From NCBI RefSeq assembly GCF_943193185.1, contig NZ_CALPDE010000009.1, positions 16,548 to 80,547 on the forward strand: 64,000 nt of DNA, written 5' to 3'. Numbering within the stretch: position 1 is the first letter of the stretch; each line of letters opens with the position of its first letter. The stretch is from Lactococcus ileimucosae. Its GTDB lineage: Bacteria; Bacillota; Bacilli; Lactobacillales; Streptococcaceae. Below, piece after piece: positions 47,104 through 57,323 of this stretch. A program made the position numbers and the translations under genes. The notes beneath the pieces were generated by a model. The model saw only the letters and a program-made list of their open reading frames with translations, was not told the DNA's origin and did no database searches.

Positions 47104-47337
47104 TTTTTCGTCCTCATTTCTGAATATCGTTTAATGCCTTTCTCCTAGAGAAATACGGCATTTCTCATCCTTCATTCTATCACTTTTTCCTTGCTTTTTA
47201 CAGCTTAAAAACCGAAACCTGATCGGACTGAAAAAGCTAGCTATTCATCTTTCTCTACGCAAGATAGAGTTATTCCTTAGATAAAAAGAAGAAACTTTTC
47301 TGTTGCTCCTTTCAGCTCCTGCTCTTACTTTTTCCAA

Positions 47338-47368
47338 ATAAAAAATACCATGGTTCTCCACGGTATCA
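47338..47368 (-). terminator. Terminator-like hairpin downstream of HU gene
   Basis: Stem ATACC-TGG/CCA-GGTAT with T's on the minus strand. Together with A/T-rich repeats at 47452-47531 it is all that is visible in the 47104-47589 gap. Confidence 0.55.
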
Positions 47369-47589
47369 GTATTTCTACGCTAGATTATTTAAGCGTCTTT
47401 AAAATATAGATAATTCTTAACGATACATATTAGGGAAAAAACCGTGTGAATACGTACTTTTGCAACGTTTTTATTTTTATTAGTTGCCGTACTTTTTTCG
47501 CACTTTCACGTATTTTCTGCTACTTTTGCCACAAAAGCAAAAAGAAAAGCGCCGCAATCTCTTACAGGGCTTGACTTTATGAACATTAA

Positions 47590-47865
47590 TTATTTAACAG
47601 CATCTTTCAAAGCTTTACCAGCTTTAAATGCAGGAACTGTAGTTGCTGCGATTTTGATAGCTGCACCAGTTTGTGGGTTGCGACCTTCGCGAGCAGCACG
47701 TTCACGAGTTTCGAAAGTACCGAAACCGATAAGTTGAACTTTTTCTCCTTTTGCGAGGAATTCAGTCACTGATTCACCGAAAGCGTTAACTGCTTTTTCA
47801 GCATCTTTTTTAGTCAATCCAGCTTTTGCTGCAACTTCAGCGATAAGATCTTGTTTGTTAGCCAT
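47590..47865 (-). CDS. hup: DNA-binding protein HU
   Basis: 91-residue nucleoid protein. [20 protein letters not shown], the [21 protein letters not shown] beta-arm and the C-terminal [14 protein letters not shown] match HU throughout. ATG at 47865 is chosen over one six codons upstream because GGAGG is correctly spaced. Its promoter (47918-47946) is close to consensus. Confidence 0.97.
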   Translation of the reverse strand: MANKQDLIAEVAAKAGLTKKDAEKAVNAFGESVTEFLAKGEKVQLIGFGTFETRERAAREGRNPQTGAAIKIAATTVPAFKAGKALKDAVK

Positions 47866-47917
47866 TTTAAAAATGTCCTCCATATTTTGTTTTACCTGTT
47901 CTTATTAGGCACTTTTC

Positions 47918-47946
47918 ATTTTATCAAATGTTGTGGACCTTTGCAA
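47918..47946 (-). promoter_or_regulatory. HU gene promoter
   Basis: Minus strand TTGCAA-N17-TAAAAT (hexamers at 47941-47946 and 47918-47923). Confidence 0.7.
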
Positions 47947-47982
47947 GCCTAAACAGCGTTTTTCTGCGGTTTTTAAGTGATT

Positions 47983-48564
47983 TTAAGATTTAATCATCAA
48001 ATTAAAAACGAAATTTCCACTAACTAAATCCAGCTGATCCGCCTTTAAATACAGGTTATCTGCTAAGGCAAGTCGTGGCAAATGAACCACAACTTGATCC
48101 TTTGCTGGCAAGACCTCAACGAAGTTCGGAAGCTTGATGCTTGACTTCACATAACTCAGTATGGCACTTGTTGGAAGGTCAAGCGTACCTGCGGACACAC
48201 TTGTTACCTGAAGGGCAATTGAACCGTCATTTAAAGCTAGGGGTTCAAAGTATATGTAAAGCGGAATTTTTTGACCGAAAAGTTGATAAGAAGCTTCTAG
48301 AACAGCCTGATTAGACAGGTAAAACTTATAACTCATCTCTGGTGTTTGAAAATCCTGAAGATAGGTGTTAATCAACTGATTCAACTGATCCCTATTTGTA
48401 CTTACTTTTCCCACTTCTGTCGCATCAGAGACTGTAGGGACATTTGTTAAGCTTGCTTGATCTCTTACATTAAATATTCGACTGGCAACAAAAGCCACGC
48501 TTCCTAAATTTATAGCAAGTAAGGCAAGAAAAAGCCATTTCCAAATTGTTTTTTTATTTTTCAT
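47983..48564 (-). CDS. YpmS family (DUF2140) membrane-anchored protein
   Basis: 193 residues with an N-terminal transmembrane anchor (about 10-30: WLFLALLAINLGSVAFVASRIF) and an extracytoplasmic domain ending in VSGNFVFNLMIKS. It overlaps the SGNH-hydrolase gene by 11 bp, the conserved ypmR-ypmS pair. Function unknown. Confidence 0.8.
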   Translation of the reverse strand: MKNKKTIWKWLFLALLAINLGSVAFVASRIFNVRDQASLTNVPTVSDATEVGKVSTNRDQLNQLINTYLQDFQTPEMSYKFYLSNQAVLEASYQLFGQKIPLYIYFEPLALNDGSIALQVTSVSAGTLDLPTSAILSYVKSSIKLPNFVEVLPAKDQVVVHLPRLALADNLYLKADQLDLVSGNFVFNLMIKS

Positions 48565-49384
48565 TGATCACCTGATATTCTTTAAACACTGCATTAGCCA
48601 TGATTTGGTAGCCTGTATTATTAGGGTGGAAACTGTCTGCCGCATAGAGTAAATCATTTGTTTGACTCTTGCTTTCAGAAATTCCTGACTCTCCATCAAT
48701 TCCCTTATAAAGCAAGTCATTGATAGCCACAAAGCTGGCATTGTTTTCCTCTCTCACGAGTGTTTCTGTGGCAGAGTTCCAGTTATTAATGATATTTTGC
48801 AAAGTTGTGATATTAGGAAAATTTAGATAAAAAGGATTATAGATACCCAGCACATAGACATGCGCCTTAGGATTAATCTGACGGATATTCTCAAAAATCT
48901 TTTTTAACTGTTTTTGATAATCCTTCGCGGGCTGCTCAAAGTCTTTTTCTCCCAACTTTGACAGGTTAGAAACATTATCACGAATCACCTTCATGACATC
49001 ATTGCCGCCAACAGTAAGCGTGATAAAATCCGCATGTTTTATAGCTTTTTGGATGTCATCGCTCTGCATTTTATTATAAATCTGAGTACTTGTATCTCCT
49101 GCGTGTCCAAAATTTTGCGATGTCACTTTGACACCATATTGATTTTCTATCTCTTTCGCTAAAAGAGGAACAAAGCCTCCTTGACCGGTCGCATCTCCAA
49201 CACCTTCTGTTAACGAGTCGCCCAGCGCAACGTAATTTATCGTTTTATCTTGTTTTTGTGCTTGATTTTTTAAACGATTTCCAGCTGGTGCAATCATCAT
49301 CGAGAGTACGAAAAATACAAGTAAACTTGCTAACAAGAAGCCAGCAAGTTCAAGAAGAATTTTCAGTTTCTTACTCATAATCAA
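48554..49384 (-). CDS. SGNH/GDSL hydrolase (YpmR-like)
   Basis: 276-residue membrane-anchored esterase-fold protein. An N-terminal hydrophobic segment (about 9-32) is followed by block I GDSLTEGVGD (nucleophile Ser), block III GGND and the C-terminal DSFHPNNTGYQ with the Asp-His pair. Lipid or wall substrate not known. Overlaps degV by 14 bp and ypmS by 11 bp; start may be ATG at 49384 or two codons on. Confidence 0.85.
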   Translation of the reverse strand: MIMSKKLKILLELAGFLLASLLVFFVLSMMIAPAGNRLKNQAQKQDKTINYVALGDSLTEGVGDATGQGGFVPLLAKEIENQYGVKVTSQNFGHAGDTSTQIYNKMQSDDIQKAIKHADFITLTVGGNDVMKVIRDNVSNLSKLGEKDFEQPAKDYQKQLKKIFENIRQINPKAHVYVLGIYNPFYLNFPNITTLQNIINNWNSATETLVREENNASFVAINDLLYKGIDGESGISESKSQTNDLLYAADSFHPNNTGYQIMANAVFKEYQVINEK

Positions 49385-50207
49385 TCATAACAGCCCAAGC
49401 ACCAGGTCCTGTATGTGTTGCAATCGTAGAGTTTGTATCCAAAATAGAGATTGGTTTTTCGACAAATTTTTGTAGCGCTTCCTTGGATTTAAGTGAAAAA
49501 TCAAGTGCTTCTACATGTGAGATACCAATTTCACGAATTTTTCGTCCAGATGATGCTACATGTTCTACTGTTTCATCCAACCATTTTGTGAAAGTTTTAT
49601 TTCCACGCCCACGCATCATCACACCTAGTTCACGGTCCTTAAGTTCCATAACAATCCGGACGTGCAAAAGACTTCCGACAATACCTTTTGTACGGCTAAC
49701 ACGACCACCTTTTACCAAATTTTCCAATGTTGAGATACCGATGAAAAGTTCTGTATTTTCGCGAACATGGTTGATGCTCTGCAGGATTTCTTCTTTGCTC
49801 AAGCCCTCTTTGGCTAAGCGCGCAGCTTCTATAACTTGAAACTTTAAGCCTTGGTCCGTAAAATCACTGTCTAAAACGGTAACATTACGTCCAGAAAGCA
49901 TTGCACCTTGACGCGCTGCTTGCACAGTTCCGCTCAGACTCTCGGTAATGTGGATGGAAATAATCTCATCCTCTGTACTTGCAAGCTTTTCATATGTTTC
50001 TGCAAAGACACCAACAGGTGGTTGACTTGTTTTAGGTAAAGCTTTTGAACCTTTCATTTTTTCCACGAAAGCGTTCAATGATAAATCTGAATCAAGGTAG
50101 GTTGTTCCCTCGATGGTTACAGACAGCGGAACCACAGTAATGTCATATTTTTCTACTAATTCTGGTTCAACAGTTATTGATGAATCTGTCACAATTTTAA
50201 TTGCCAT
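49371..50207 (-). CDS. DegV family fatty-acid-binding protein
   Basis: 278 residues with the family's KIVTDSSITVEPELVEKYDI start, TSQPPVGVFAETYEKL lipid-head-group loop and the STIATHTGPGAWAVM end. DegV/FakB proteins present exogenous fatty acids to FakA kinase for phospholipid synthesis. First gene of a degV-ypmR-ypmS operon; GGAGAAAAT precedes the ATG. Confidence 0.9.
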   Translation of the reverse strand: MAIKIVTDSSITVEPELVEKYDITVVPLSVTIEGTTYLDSDLSLNAFVEKMKGSKALPKTSQPPVGVFAETYEKLASTEDEIISIHITESLSGTVQAARQGAMLSGRNVTVLDSDFTDQGLKFQVIEAARLAKEGLSKEEILQSINHVRENTELFIGISTLENLVKGGRVSRTKGIVGSLLHVRIVMELKDRELGVMMRGRGNKTFTKWLDETVEHVASSGRKIREIGISHVEALDFSLKSKEALQKFVEKPISILDTNSTIATHTGPGAWAVMIDYE

Positions 50208-50373
50208 ATTTTCTCCAAATCAAAATAAAAAGACTTCGATTTCTTTTCTAAACAATCTATGTTAAGATATATTAATATTATATCAAATGAACTCCATTTT
50301 CGCTAATGCTCTTATTTAAATTTGAAAATTTTTTGATTTCAGAAAGAAAAATCTCATAGAAAGAAGGATATCA

Positions 50374-51024
50374 ATGGAAAAGCAAGCTTCTCGTGCTTAT
50401 CAAATTGTTAATGAAGTCTTTAATGCTGTCACACATGGGATAGGAACTGGCCTTGCGATTGCTGGACTCGTTTTGCTTATACTTAAAGGCGTTTCCAATA
50501 ATTCCCCTCTGCAGATTGTCGCCTTTTCAATCTATGGTGCTTCGCTTGTTCTGCTTTTTCTGTTTTCGACACTGGCACACAGCCTGCACTTTACACGTGC
50601 TCAAAAAGTCTTTCAAGTTTTTGATCATAGTGGAATCTTCCTGCTTATTGCAGGAACTTATACTCCTTACTGTCTCATCACACTTGGAAACTGGATGGGC
50701 TGGAGCATGCTTGCTCTTGTGTGGATATGTGCTATTTCAGGAATCGTTATAACAGCCATCTATTTGCCACGGTGGAACACGGTACCCAGAGGTTCGACAA
50801 TTCTCTACATCGTTATGGGTTGGATCATTCTTTTTGCCATCTATCCCTTGTGGCAACTGCTGCCTGCTTATGGCTTCTGGTTCTTGGTAGGGGGCGGCAT
50901 CATTTATTCTGTCGGTGCTATTATCTATCGCTACAAATTTCCCTTTGCGCACGTCATTTGGCATCTTTTTGTTTTAGGGGCAGCTCTATTAATGTGGTTT
51001 TCTATTTATGGCTATGTGGGTTAG
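50374..51024 (+). CDS. Hemolysin III family (PAQR) membrane protein
   Basis: 216 residues with seven hydrophobic segments. Conserved metal-site residues of the PAQR/HlyIII fold appear as NAVTHGIG, STLAHSLHF, FDHSGIFLLIAGTYTP and HVIWHLFVL. AGAAGGATAT precedes the ATG. Most bacterial members are uncharacterised and are not shown to be haemolytic. Transcribed towards dnaE. Confidence 0.88.
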   Translation: MEKQASRAYQIVNEVFNAVTHGIGTGLAIAGLVLLILKGVSNNSPLQIVAFSIYGASLVLLFLFSTLAHSLHFTRAQKVFQVFDHSGIFLLIAGTYTPYCLITLGNWMGWSMLALVWICAISGIVITAIYLPRWNTVPRGSTILYIVMGWIILFAIYPLWQLLPAYGFWFLVGGGIIYSVGAIIYRYKFPFAHVIWHLFVLGAALLMWFSIYGYVG

Positions 51025-51087
51025 TGTGAAGTTTCCCCCTCACTCGAAAATACCAATAAGTCTTTAACTACAATAACCGCAGAGCAT

Positions 51088-51115
51088 TAAAAAACGCTAT
51101 TTATAAACAGCGTTT
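51088..51115 (-). terminator. Terminator of dnaE
   Basis: Stem AAACGCT/AGCGTTT embracing the dnaE stop codon, followed by T's on the minus strand. Confidence 0.75.
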
Positions 51116-54100
51116 AAGACATAAGCTTCCAATTTCTTCAAAAGTAACTCGCTTTCTTCCACATAGACTTGTGTCTGTGTGGTTTTTTTAGTGTCTGCAA
51201 AATGTAAAATGACTTGTATTGCTCCCGGAAAATCTCGCAATATCCGAGAGACATTTTTATTGTGGCGTGTATCGGCAAGATTTAGCCAAAGTTTGCGTTG
51301 AGTATCTTCGACTTCTGTAATCCTGTCTGCGATCATTTGCAAGTTTTCATTTCTTTCGGTAATTTTTCCAGAAATCAGATAGAATTTTCCTTTTTCCAAA
51401 TCAGCCATGTAGCGGCGATAATTTTCCGGAAAAAACGTAATATCAAAGTTTTCTTTGCTGTCTGTTCCTGCCAAGAAAGCCATCGTTTCACCATTTTTTG
51501 TCCGATGTGTTCGAATAGAAAGCAGCTCCACTAAAATAACCGCTCTTTTATTCTTCTGCAAATCTTGGATATAAGTAAAATGTCCCTTCAGTTTGAGCGC
51601 CAGTGTTTGCAATGGATGTGGCGTAATGCCAACACCCATGAAGTGTTTTTCAAACTCATACTTCTCTGACTGCAAGTAATCCTCAGCCTCTTGATAAGAA
51701 AATTTCAAGGCGGAGTCCCCAAAGAGATCCAACTGTATATTTTGAGTGTAGTCAATCAAAGCAGGCAAATTTTTCGCCAATTTTCCTCTGTTTTTTTCTT
51801 GATCATCAAATGCCCCAATCTGAATCAAGGGCAAAAGATATTCTTGCTTCTGGAAGTTCTGCGGTAATTTTTTCACCAACTCTGACAAGTCGGCAAAAGG
51901 CCTATTTTCAACTATCCAAAAAGCCATGTCTCTAGGAACAGTTCTAACATTTGCCAAACCGAGAGCAATTTTTTTGTTTTCCACACGATCATGATAAGGC
52001 ATCCGATTAATCACAGGACGTTCCATTTGAAAGGCATTGTCCAGAGCATCTTGAATCATCGTTTCTCTTTTACGGTCGCGCAGTTGAACTTCGTAAAATT
52101 CATCTGGATAATTCGTCTTAAAATAGGCAATCTGAAAAGCCAGAGCAGCATAAGCATAAGCGTGTGAGCGATTAAACCCATAGTTTGCAAAACGTTCAAT
52201 CAAACGGTATATCTCTGAGGCTTTTTCTTCTGTATGACCCATTTTTAAACTGCCAGCCAAAAACTCTGCTTGCAGTTCTTCAAATTCCTTACCTTTTTTC
52301 TTTGAAATAGCGCGACGTAACACATCCGCTTTTCCTAAAGAAAAACCTGCAAAACGCTGGGCTACCTGCATTATCTGTTCTTGATAAATCATAATCCCAT
52401 AGGTCGGCGCTAAAATATCAGTTAACGTATCGTCAATGACTTCTATTTCTTCCTGCCCATGTCGCCGCGCCACAAATTCAGGGATAAACTGAGACGGACC
52501 AGGACGAAAGATTGAAGTTGCATCTACAATATCCTCAAATTTAGTCGGAGCAAGATTTCGGAGAAAGCGTCTCATTTGAGGGTTTTCAAACTGGAAGATT
52601 CCTAGCGTATTGCCTGCACGAAAAAGTGCCAGAGTTTTTTCATCCTCTAGATTAATCTTCAAGGGATCAATACTAATATTTTTCCGTTTTTCCACAAGCT
52701 CACTCAAACGCTCAACGATGGTAAGGTTACGTAAACCCAAGAAATCTATTTTTAGAAGACCAATCTCCTCTATATCGGGAGCTTCATATTGTGTCAAAGC
52801 AAGATCATCCGAGGGCTTTAAGGGAACATAGTTGACAAGAGATTCTTGACTGAGCACCACACCAGAAGCATGTGTTGATGTCTGGCGGGGCAAACCTTCA
52901 ATGCGGCAAGCTACCTCATAAACTCTTTGCAGCCTACCGTCTCGTAAGATTTCGGATTTTAGCTTAGGGTTTTCTTCATATTCGTCACGAAGAGACCCAA
53001 ATCGGTTGACAAGCATGCGTGTCAAGTTAGACAACTCTGCCTCGTTCATGCCAAATGCTTTTCCTACATCACGTAGAGCTTGGCGCTTCCCTAAGGTAGA
53101 GAAAGTCACAATCTGCGCAACATGATCACTACCATAACGGCGTTTCATATAGGCCAAAAGATCCGAGCGCTTTGTATCAGGCATGTCGATGTCAATATCG
53201 GGCATGGCAACACGCTCTGGATTTAAAAAGCGTTCAAAGAAAAGATTGTTAGCTACAGGGTCAACATGTGTAATGCCTAAGGTATATGCAACAAGGGAAC
53301 CTGCAGCTGAACCTCTGCCCATTCCGCAATAGATATTGTTCTCACTCGCATAGCGAAGTAAATCTGCAACAATGAGGAAATAGTCGTCAAACCCCATTTG
53401 ATGGATAACTGAAAGCTCATGATTTAAGCGTTCACGATAAACTTTACCCTCCGGTAAGTTCGCTTCTGCTGTTTCGCGAAGAAGCTCTGCCGCATTTCGT
53501 GTCCTGTCAAATTGAGGCAACTCTAATTTTTCACTAAAATCATAAGAAATATCTTGAACCAGATGCTCAAGATTTGCCAAAGCTTGTGGGTTATTTTGTC
53601 TATAGAAATTTTCGTAAAATTCTGGTCTTTGCAAAAGTTGGTCGTTTGATAAGGTCAAACTCTGGTCATAGGGCCTAAGATCACGAATCGCATGCAGAAC
53701 TTCTAAGCTCTCATTATCTGACAAAGTAAGATAACGCACCGGCTGAAAAGGCAAGGCAGGAAGCTTAAACGACATTTCCCCTGTCGTATGAGTAGAAATT
53801 CCAACATATATTTCTGCTTGAATCTGAGACCAGACCGATAGATTAGCATAAGATTCTGGAACAACTAAAGCCACATTGTTTAATAGACCTTCAATATCTG
53901 AAAAGCGGCGTCGCCCATAGTTATGACTCGAAGAAATTTTTAGAAGATTTTTATAGCCTTCCGTATTTTTAGCGATAAAACGAACTGAAACGGGTAAGTT
54001 TTCCAACTCAAAAACCAGCTCTATTCCTATGATAGGCTGTAAGTTTCTTTTTTGCGCCTCTATCGCAAAGCGATAGGCTCCATGAAGGTTTCCCACATCA

Positions 54101-54213
54101 CAGATGCCCAGTTGCTTGTAGCCCTGTTTTTCTGCTATCCGTAGATAGTCTTGGACTCGGACAACACTATCGAGAAAACTATATTCTGTTTTGGTATTGA
54201 GTTGTGCGAACAT
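51097..54213 (-). CDS. dnaE: DNA polymerase III alpha subunit DnaE
   Basis: 1038-residue C-family polymerase that in Gram-positives extends primers before PolC takes over. Polymerase motif PDIDID (338-343) with [14 protein letters not shown] just before it, thumb/fingers, and an OB domain (about 905-985). The PHP domain is degenerate: the N-terminus reads [11 protein letters not shown] where active enzymes have an HxH metal site. That is usual for lactic acid bacterial DnaE, so no proofreading is expected. AAAGGGG precedes the ATG. Confidence 0.96.
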   Translation of the reverse strand: MFAQLNTKTEYSFLDSVVRVQDYLRIAEKQGYKQLGICDVGNLHGAYRFAIEAQKRNLQPIIGIELVFELENLPVSVRFIAKNTEGYKNLLKISSSHNYGRRRFSDIEGLLNNVALVVPESYANLSVWSQIQAEIYVGISTHTTGEMSFKLPALPFQPVRYLTLSDNESLEVLHAIRDLRPYDQSLTLSNDQLLQRPEFYENFYRQNNPQALANLEHLVQDISYDFSEKLELPQFDRTRNAAELLRETAEANLPEGKVYRERLNHELSVIHQMGFDDYFLIVADLLRYASENNIYCGMGRGSAAGSLVAYTLGITHVDPVANNLFFERFLNPERVAMPDIDIDMPDTKRSDLLAYMKRRYGSDHVAQIVTFSTLGKRQALRDVGKAFGMNEAELSNLTRMLVNRFGSLRDEYEENPKLKSEILRDGRLQRVYEVACRIEGLPRQTSTHASGVVLSQESLVNYVPLKPSDDLALTQYEAPDIEEIGLLKIDFLGLRNLTIVERLSELVEKRKNISIDPLKINLEDEKTLALFRAGNTLGIFQFENPQMRRFLRNLAPTKFEDIVDATSIFRPGPSQFIPEFVARRHGQEEIEVIDDTLTDILAPTYGIMIYQEQIMQVAQRFAGFSLGKADVLRRAISKKKGKEFEELQAEFLAGSLKMGHTEEKASEIYRLIERFANYGFNRSHAYAYAALAFQIAYFKTNYPDEFYEVQLRDRKRETMIQDALDNAFQMERPVINRMPYHDRVENKKIALGLANVRTVPRDMAFWIVENRPFADLSELVKKLPQNFQKQEYLLPLIQIGAFDDQEKNRGKLAKNLPALIDYTQNIQLDLFGDSALKFSYQEAEDYLQSEKYEFEKHFMGVGITPHPLQTLALKLKGHFTYIQDLQKNKRAVILVELLSIRTHRTKNGETMAFLAGTDSKENFDITFFPENYRRYMADLEKGKFYLISGKITERNENLQMIADRITEVEDTQRKLWLNLADTRHNKNVSRILRDFPGAIQVILHFADTKKTTQTQVYVEESELLLKKLEAYVLNAVYK

Positions 54214-54258
54214 ATGGCCCCTTTCTGTTTATTTTTTACACTATTTTTCGTATTATCC

Positions 54259-54287
54259 TTGAATTTTAGTTCTAATAGTATTATACT
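54259..54287 (+). promoter_or_regulatory. Promoter of DUF2929 gene
   Basis: TTGAAT-N17-TATACT (hexamers at 54259-54264 and 54282-54287) on the plus strand. Confidence 0.65.
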
Positions 54288-54320
54288 TTATTTTGAAGAA
54301 AAATCGAAAGAAGAATTATT

Positions 54321-54497
54321 ATGAAAGTACTTGTAACTCTTTTCTGGTCAGCTGTTATTGGCGAAGTTGTAGGTTACATTATAACTGCACTTGCTGGGGT
54401 ACCTGACGAACCGTTGAGCACTTTGATTGTTTCACTGGTATTCGGGCTTTTCGTTTTACTTATTAGTGAAGTCGGAGTGGTTCAGCCAAAGAAATAA
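54321..54497 (+). CDS. DUF2929 family small membrane protein (YjzD-like)
   Basis: 58-residue protein below usual ORF cut-offs. Two hydrophobic segments (VLVTLFWSAVIGEVVGYII and STLIVSLVFGLFVLLI) separated by a short GVPDEP loop; the first matches the DUF2929 start. A good promoter lies upstream and a terminator downstream, so it is a stand-alone gene. Only a weak AAGAA Shine-Dalgarno is present. Divergent from dnaE. Function unknown. Confidence 0.75.
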   Translation: MKVLVTLFWSAVIGEVVGYIITALAGVPDEPLSTLIVSLVFGLFVLLISEVGVVQPKK

Positions 54498-54518
54498 ACT
54501 CTCTTAAATGACAGACAT

Positions 54519-54547
54519 AAAAAAAGCAGCTTTTAGTCTGCTTTTTT
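54519..54547. terminator. Bidirectional terminator between DUF2929 gene and acetyltransferase gene
   Basis: Stem AAAAAGCAG/CTGCTTTTT with an 8-nt loop and T's on both strands, between converging genes. Confidence 0.8.
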
Positions 54548-55150
54548 GGTTGCATGATAATCGCTTTCCTGCTTTTCCCAGTAATGTTTATCTTCCTCGC
54601 TAATTTCTCTCAAAACACGGGCAGGATTTCCCACTGCAATAACATGTGCGGGCAAGTCTTTGGTTACTACCGCTCCTGCTCCAACAATCGTTCCCTCACC
54701 AATAGTAACACCAGGATTCACGATGACACCTGCACCGAGCCATACACGATTGCCAATAGTGATTGGCTTTGCGTATTCAAGCCCCCGAGCACGGACATCT
54801 GCATCAATAGGATGCAGCGGTGTAATCAAGCTCACGCGAGGGCCAAACATCACATCGTCTCCAATAGTGATTGGCGCAACATCTAAGAAGATACAATCAA
54901 CATTGGCATAGAAGTTTTCACCAATATGCGTGTTAAAACCATAATCGACTTGAAGCGGTGGATTCACATAAATAGATTCCCCTGTGCTCCCAAACAGTTG
55001 TTTTTCTAAAGCAATAATTTTGTCCTGATCCATTAGGCTGGTTTGATTTATCTTTTGTACAAGAGCTCTTGATGCTTGTGGATTATACTCTTTTTCAATC
55101 TTAGACGCACTGTAAAGTTGTCCTGAAATCATACGTTGATATTCTGACAC
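54533..55150 (-). CDS. Sugar O-acetyltransferase (Maa/LacA family)
   Basis: 205-residue left-handed beta-helix acetyltransferase acting on maltose, galactoside or similar acceptors. N-terminal MISGQLYSA cap, hexapeptide repeats (ITIGDDVMFGPRVSL, ITIGNRVWLGAGVIV, VTIGEGTIVGAGAVV) and the catalytic His in LITPLHPID. GTG at 55150 is chosen over an upstream TTG because GGGAGGGGG is 7 nt from it. Acceptor in vivo unknown. Confidence 0.88.
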   Translation of the reverse strand: MSEYQRMISGQLYSASKIEKEYNPQASRALVQKINQTSLMDQDKIIALEKQLFGSTGESIYVNPPLQVDYGFNTHIGENFYANVDCIFLDVAPITIGDDVMFGPRVSLITPLHPIDADVRARGLEYAKPITIGNRVWLGAGVIVNPGVTIGEGTIVGAGAVVTKDLPAHVIAVGNPARVLREISEEDKHYWEKQESDYHATKKAD

Positions 55151-55251
55151 GGTTTCCCCCTCCCTCAATATTGAAACCAGTATACCAAATTATGATAAGA
55201 AACAATATTAAAAACTATGCACAATAAAATCCCCAGCTAGGGATTTTATTT

Positions 55252-56856
55252 TTACATGTTTTCCACGGCAGCTTTAACAAAGGCTTGATAAAGCTCTTCC
55301 GGGCGGTTTGGACGTGATTGTAATTCTGGGTGATATTGACAAGCAACGAAAAATTTCTTGTCTGTCAACTCAACGATTTCAACCAGACGGTTGTCTGGGG
55401 AAACACCAGAGAATGTGAAGCCTGCAGCTTCAAATTGTTCGCGATATTTATTGTTAAATTCATAGCGGTGACGGTGACGACGTTGTACAACATCAACATC
55501 GTTATAAGCCGCACGTGCTTTAGTATTTGCTTTAAGTTTTGAGGGGTAAAGACCCAAACGTAAAGTTCCGCCCATGTCTTCAACATCAACTTGGTCACGC
55601 ATGATATCGATAATTGGATATGGTGTTTCTGGGTTTAATTCGTAAGAATGTGCCCCTTCCATGCCTAAAACATTACGTGCAAACTCTACACAAGTCATTT
55701 GCATACCAAGACAGATACCTAACATTGGCACATCGTTTTCACGGGCATAACGGATAGCCGAAATTTTACCTTCTGAACCACGTTCACCAAATCCACCAGG
55801 AACGATAATACCATGTGCGTCTTTCAAACGTGCAGCAGCATTGCTGTCGTCCAAGTCATTGGCATTTACCCAATCTAACTCAATATCGCTGTCTGCTGGA
55901 TAGCCAGCATGTTTCAAGGCTTCTGTCACAGAGATATAGGCATCTGGCAACTCTACATATTTACCAACCAAAGCAATTTTGACTTTTTTCTTAAGGTTCA
56001 TCACATGGTCAACCATCGCTGCCCATTCTGTCATATCAGCTGCAGGTGCATCAAGTTTCAGATGATCACAAACGATTTGATCCATGTTTTGCTCTTGCAA
56101 GTTTAATGGAATTTGGTAGAGATGTTCCACATCAAGAGACTGGATAACTGCTTCAGGATCAACATCACAATACATGGCTACTTTATCGCGCATTTCACGT
56201 GTGATTGGGACTTCTGTACGAAGCACCAACATATTGGCTTGGATACCATACTCACGCAAGGTTTTTGTCGCATTTTGCGCAATTTTGGTTTTCAACTCAC
56301 CCGCTGCACGCAAGTGAAGGATAGGCACAGTGTGAATATACATCACATTATCTGAACCGACTTCTGCTTTCATTTGACGTAGGGCTTCAATGAATGGCAG
56401 GGATTCCATGTCACCTACTGTTCCACCAACCTCAGTAATGATAACATCCGCATCAGTCATTGTTGCCGCACGCTTAATTTTTTCTTTTAGTGTATCTGTA
56501 ACGTGAGGTACCATTTGAACTGTGGCTCCAAGGTACTCTCCTTTACGCTCTTTACGTAAAATTTCAGAGTAAACTTTACCTGAAGTTACATTTGAGTATT
56601 TATTAAGATTGATGTCAATAAAGCGCTCATAGTGTCCAAGGTCAAGGTCTGTTTCAGCGCCATCGTCTGTAACAAAAACCTCACCGTGTTGATAAGGGCT
56701 CATTGTCCCTGGGTCAATATTAAGGTATGGGTCAAATTTTTGTACAGTTACTTTAAGGCCTCGGTTTTTGAGCAAACGTCCCAAAGACGCTGCAACAATA
56801 CCCTTACCCATTGATGATGTACCACCACCTGTGACGAAAATATACTTAGTTGCCAA
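55252..56856 (-). CDS. pyrG: CTP synthase
   Basis: Amidotransferase making CTP from UTP and glutamine, 534 residues. Synthetase domain (1-265) with the P-loop [10 protein letters not shown]; glutaminase domain with GICLGMQ (nucleophile Cys) and the His/Glu pair in YHPE. TTG at 56856, with AGAGGAGA upstream, is chosen because [12 protein letters not shown] is the normal N-terminus; the frame running further up is the leader. Transcription is controlled by the 57007-57104 leader. Confidence 0.96.
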   Translation of the reverse strand: MATKYIFVTGGGTSSMGKGIVAASLGRLLKNRGLKVTVQKFDPYLNIDPGTMSPYQHGEVFVTDDGAETDLDLGHYERFIDINLNKYSNVTSGKVYSEILRKERKGEYLGATVQMVPHVTDTLKEKIKRAATMTDADVIITEVGGTVGDMESLPFIEALRQMKAEVGSDNVMYIHTVPILHLRAAGELKTKIAQNATKTLREYGIQANMLVLRTEVPITREMRDKVAMYCDVDPEAVIQSLDVEHLYQIPLNLQEQNMDQIVCDHLKLDAPAADMTEWAAMVDHVMNLKKKVKIALVGKYVELPDAYISVTEALKHAGYPADSDIELDWVNANDLDDSNAAARLKDAHGIIVPGGFGERGSEGKISAIRYARENDVPMLGICLGMQMTCVEFARNVLGMEGAHSYELNPETPYPIIDIMRDQVDVEDMGGTLRLGLYPSKLKANTKARAAYNDVDVVQRRHRHRYEFNNKYREQFEAAGFTFSGVSPDNRLVEIVELTDKKFFVACQYHPELQSRPNRPEELYQAFVKAAVENM

Positions 56857-57006
56857 TGTGAAATCTCCTCTGTTTTCTATATTAAGCCTGGGGAAATGTG
56901 ACAGAAAAATAATTATTTTTATTTTTCCTAACGAGGCGCTTAGGCAAAGCTCCGTAAAGCTTGCCGTCGAACATTTAGTGGTTTTAGCCACAAATGTGAG
57001 TCACGA

Positions 57007-57041
57007 AATAAAAAAATAAGCTCCCTTTTGTAAGGGAGCTT
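57007..57041 (-). promoter_or_regulatory. pyrG leader attenuator (CTP-sensing terminator)
   Basis: Perfect 10-bp stem AAGCTCCCTT/AAGGGAGCTT followed by seven T's, about 30 nt after the start site GGGC. In known pyrG leaders, low CTP makes polymerase stutter extra G's at GGGC and the poly-G tail pairs with the CUCCCUU side to block termination. All required parts are here. The downstream leader (56857-57006) has further hairpins but no gene. Confidence 0.9.
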
Positions 57042-57064
57042 CTGACTTTACCGCAAAAAGCGGT

Positions 57065-57104
57065 GCCCGAACATTATTTTATCTGATTTTCGTTTTTTTG
57101 TCAA
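57065..57104 (-). promoter_or_regulatory. pyrG promoter with GGGC start site
   Basis: Minus strand TTGACA-N17-TAAAAT (hexamers at 57099-57104 and 57076-57081) and the initiating GGGC at 57065-57068, 7 nt after the -10. Confidence 0.88.
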
Positions 57105-57127
57105 GGTCTTAGATTTTGAGTAGGGAT

Positions 57128-57161
57128 CAAAAAAGAGGATAGAAACATCTCTCCTCCTTTT
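57128..57161 (-). terminator. Terminator after the 20-residue small ORF
   Basis: Hairpin with AAAAG-GAGGA/TCCTCTTTT-type arms, six T's on the minus strand, 16 bp after the small ORF stop codon. Confidence 0.65.
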
Positions 57162-57176
57162 AGAAATTAGTGAATA

Positions 57177-57239
57177 TCAGTAGGACTCGTGAGCAACTGG
57201 TTTCTCTCTGAGGTCATCTACTACGACTTTATTTGTCAT
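57177..57239 (-). CDS. 20-residue small ORF of unknown function
   Basis: Begins MTNKVVVDDLREK and ends VAHESY. Strong GGAGGT lies 4 nt before the ATG, and a terminator follows directly, so it looks like a real small gene at the tail of the DUF436 operon or a separate unit. The peptide is charged and soluble with no signal sequence. No family recognised. It could also be a leader or regulatory peptide. Confidence 0.45.
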   Translation of the reverse strand: MTNKVVVDDLREKPVAHESY

Positions 57240-57323
57240 CTGCACCTCCCTCTTTATTGTTAAGCTCATTTTCTCACACTTTGTTCTTATTACCAACTGA
57301 TATGCAAATACAAACATTTTACT

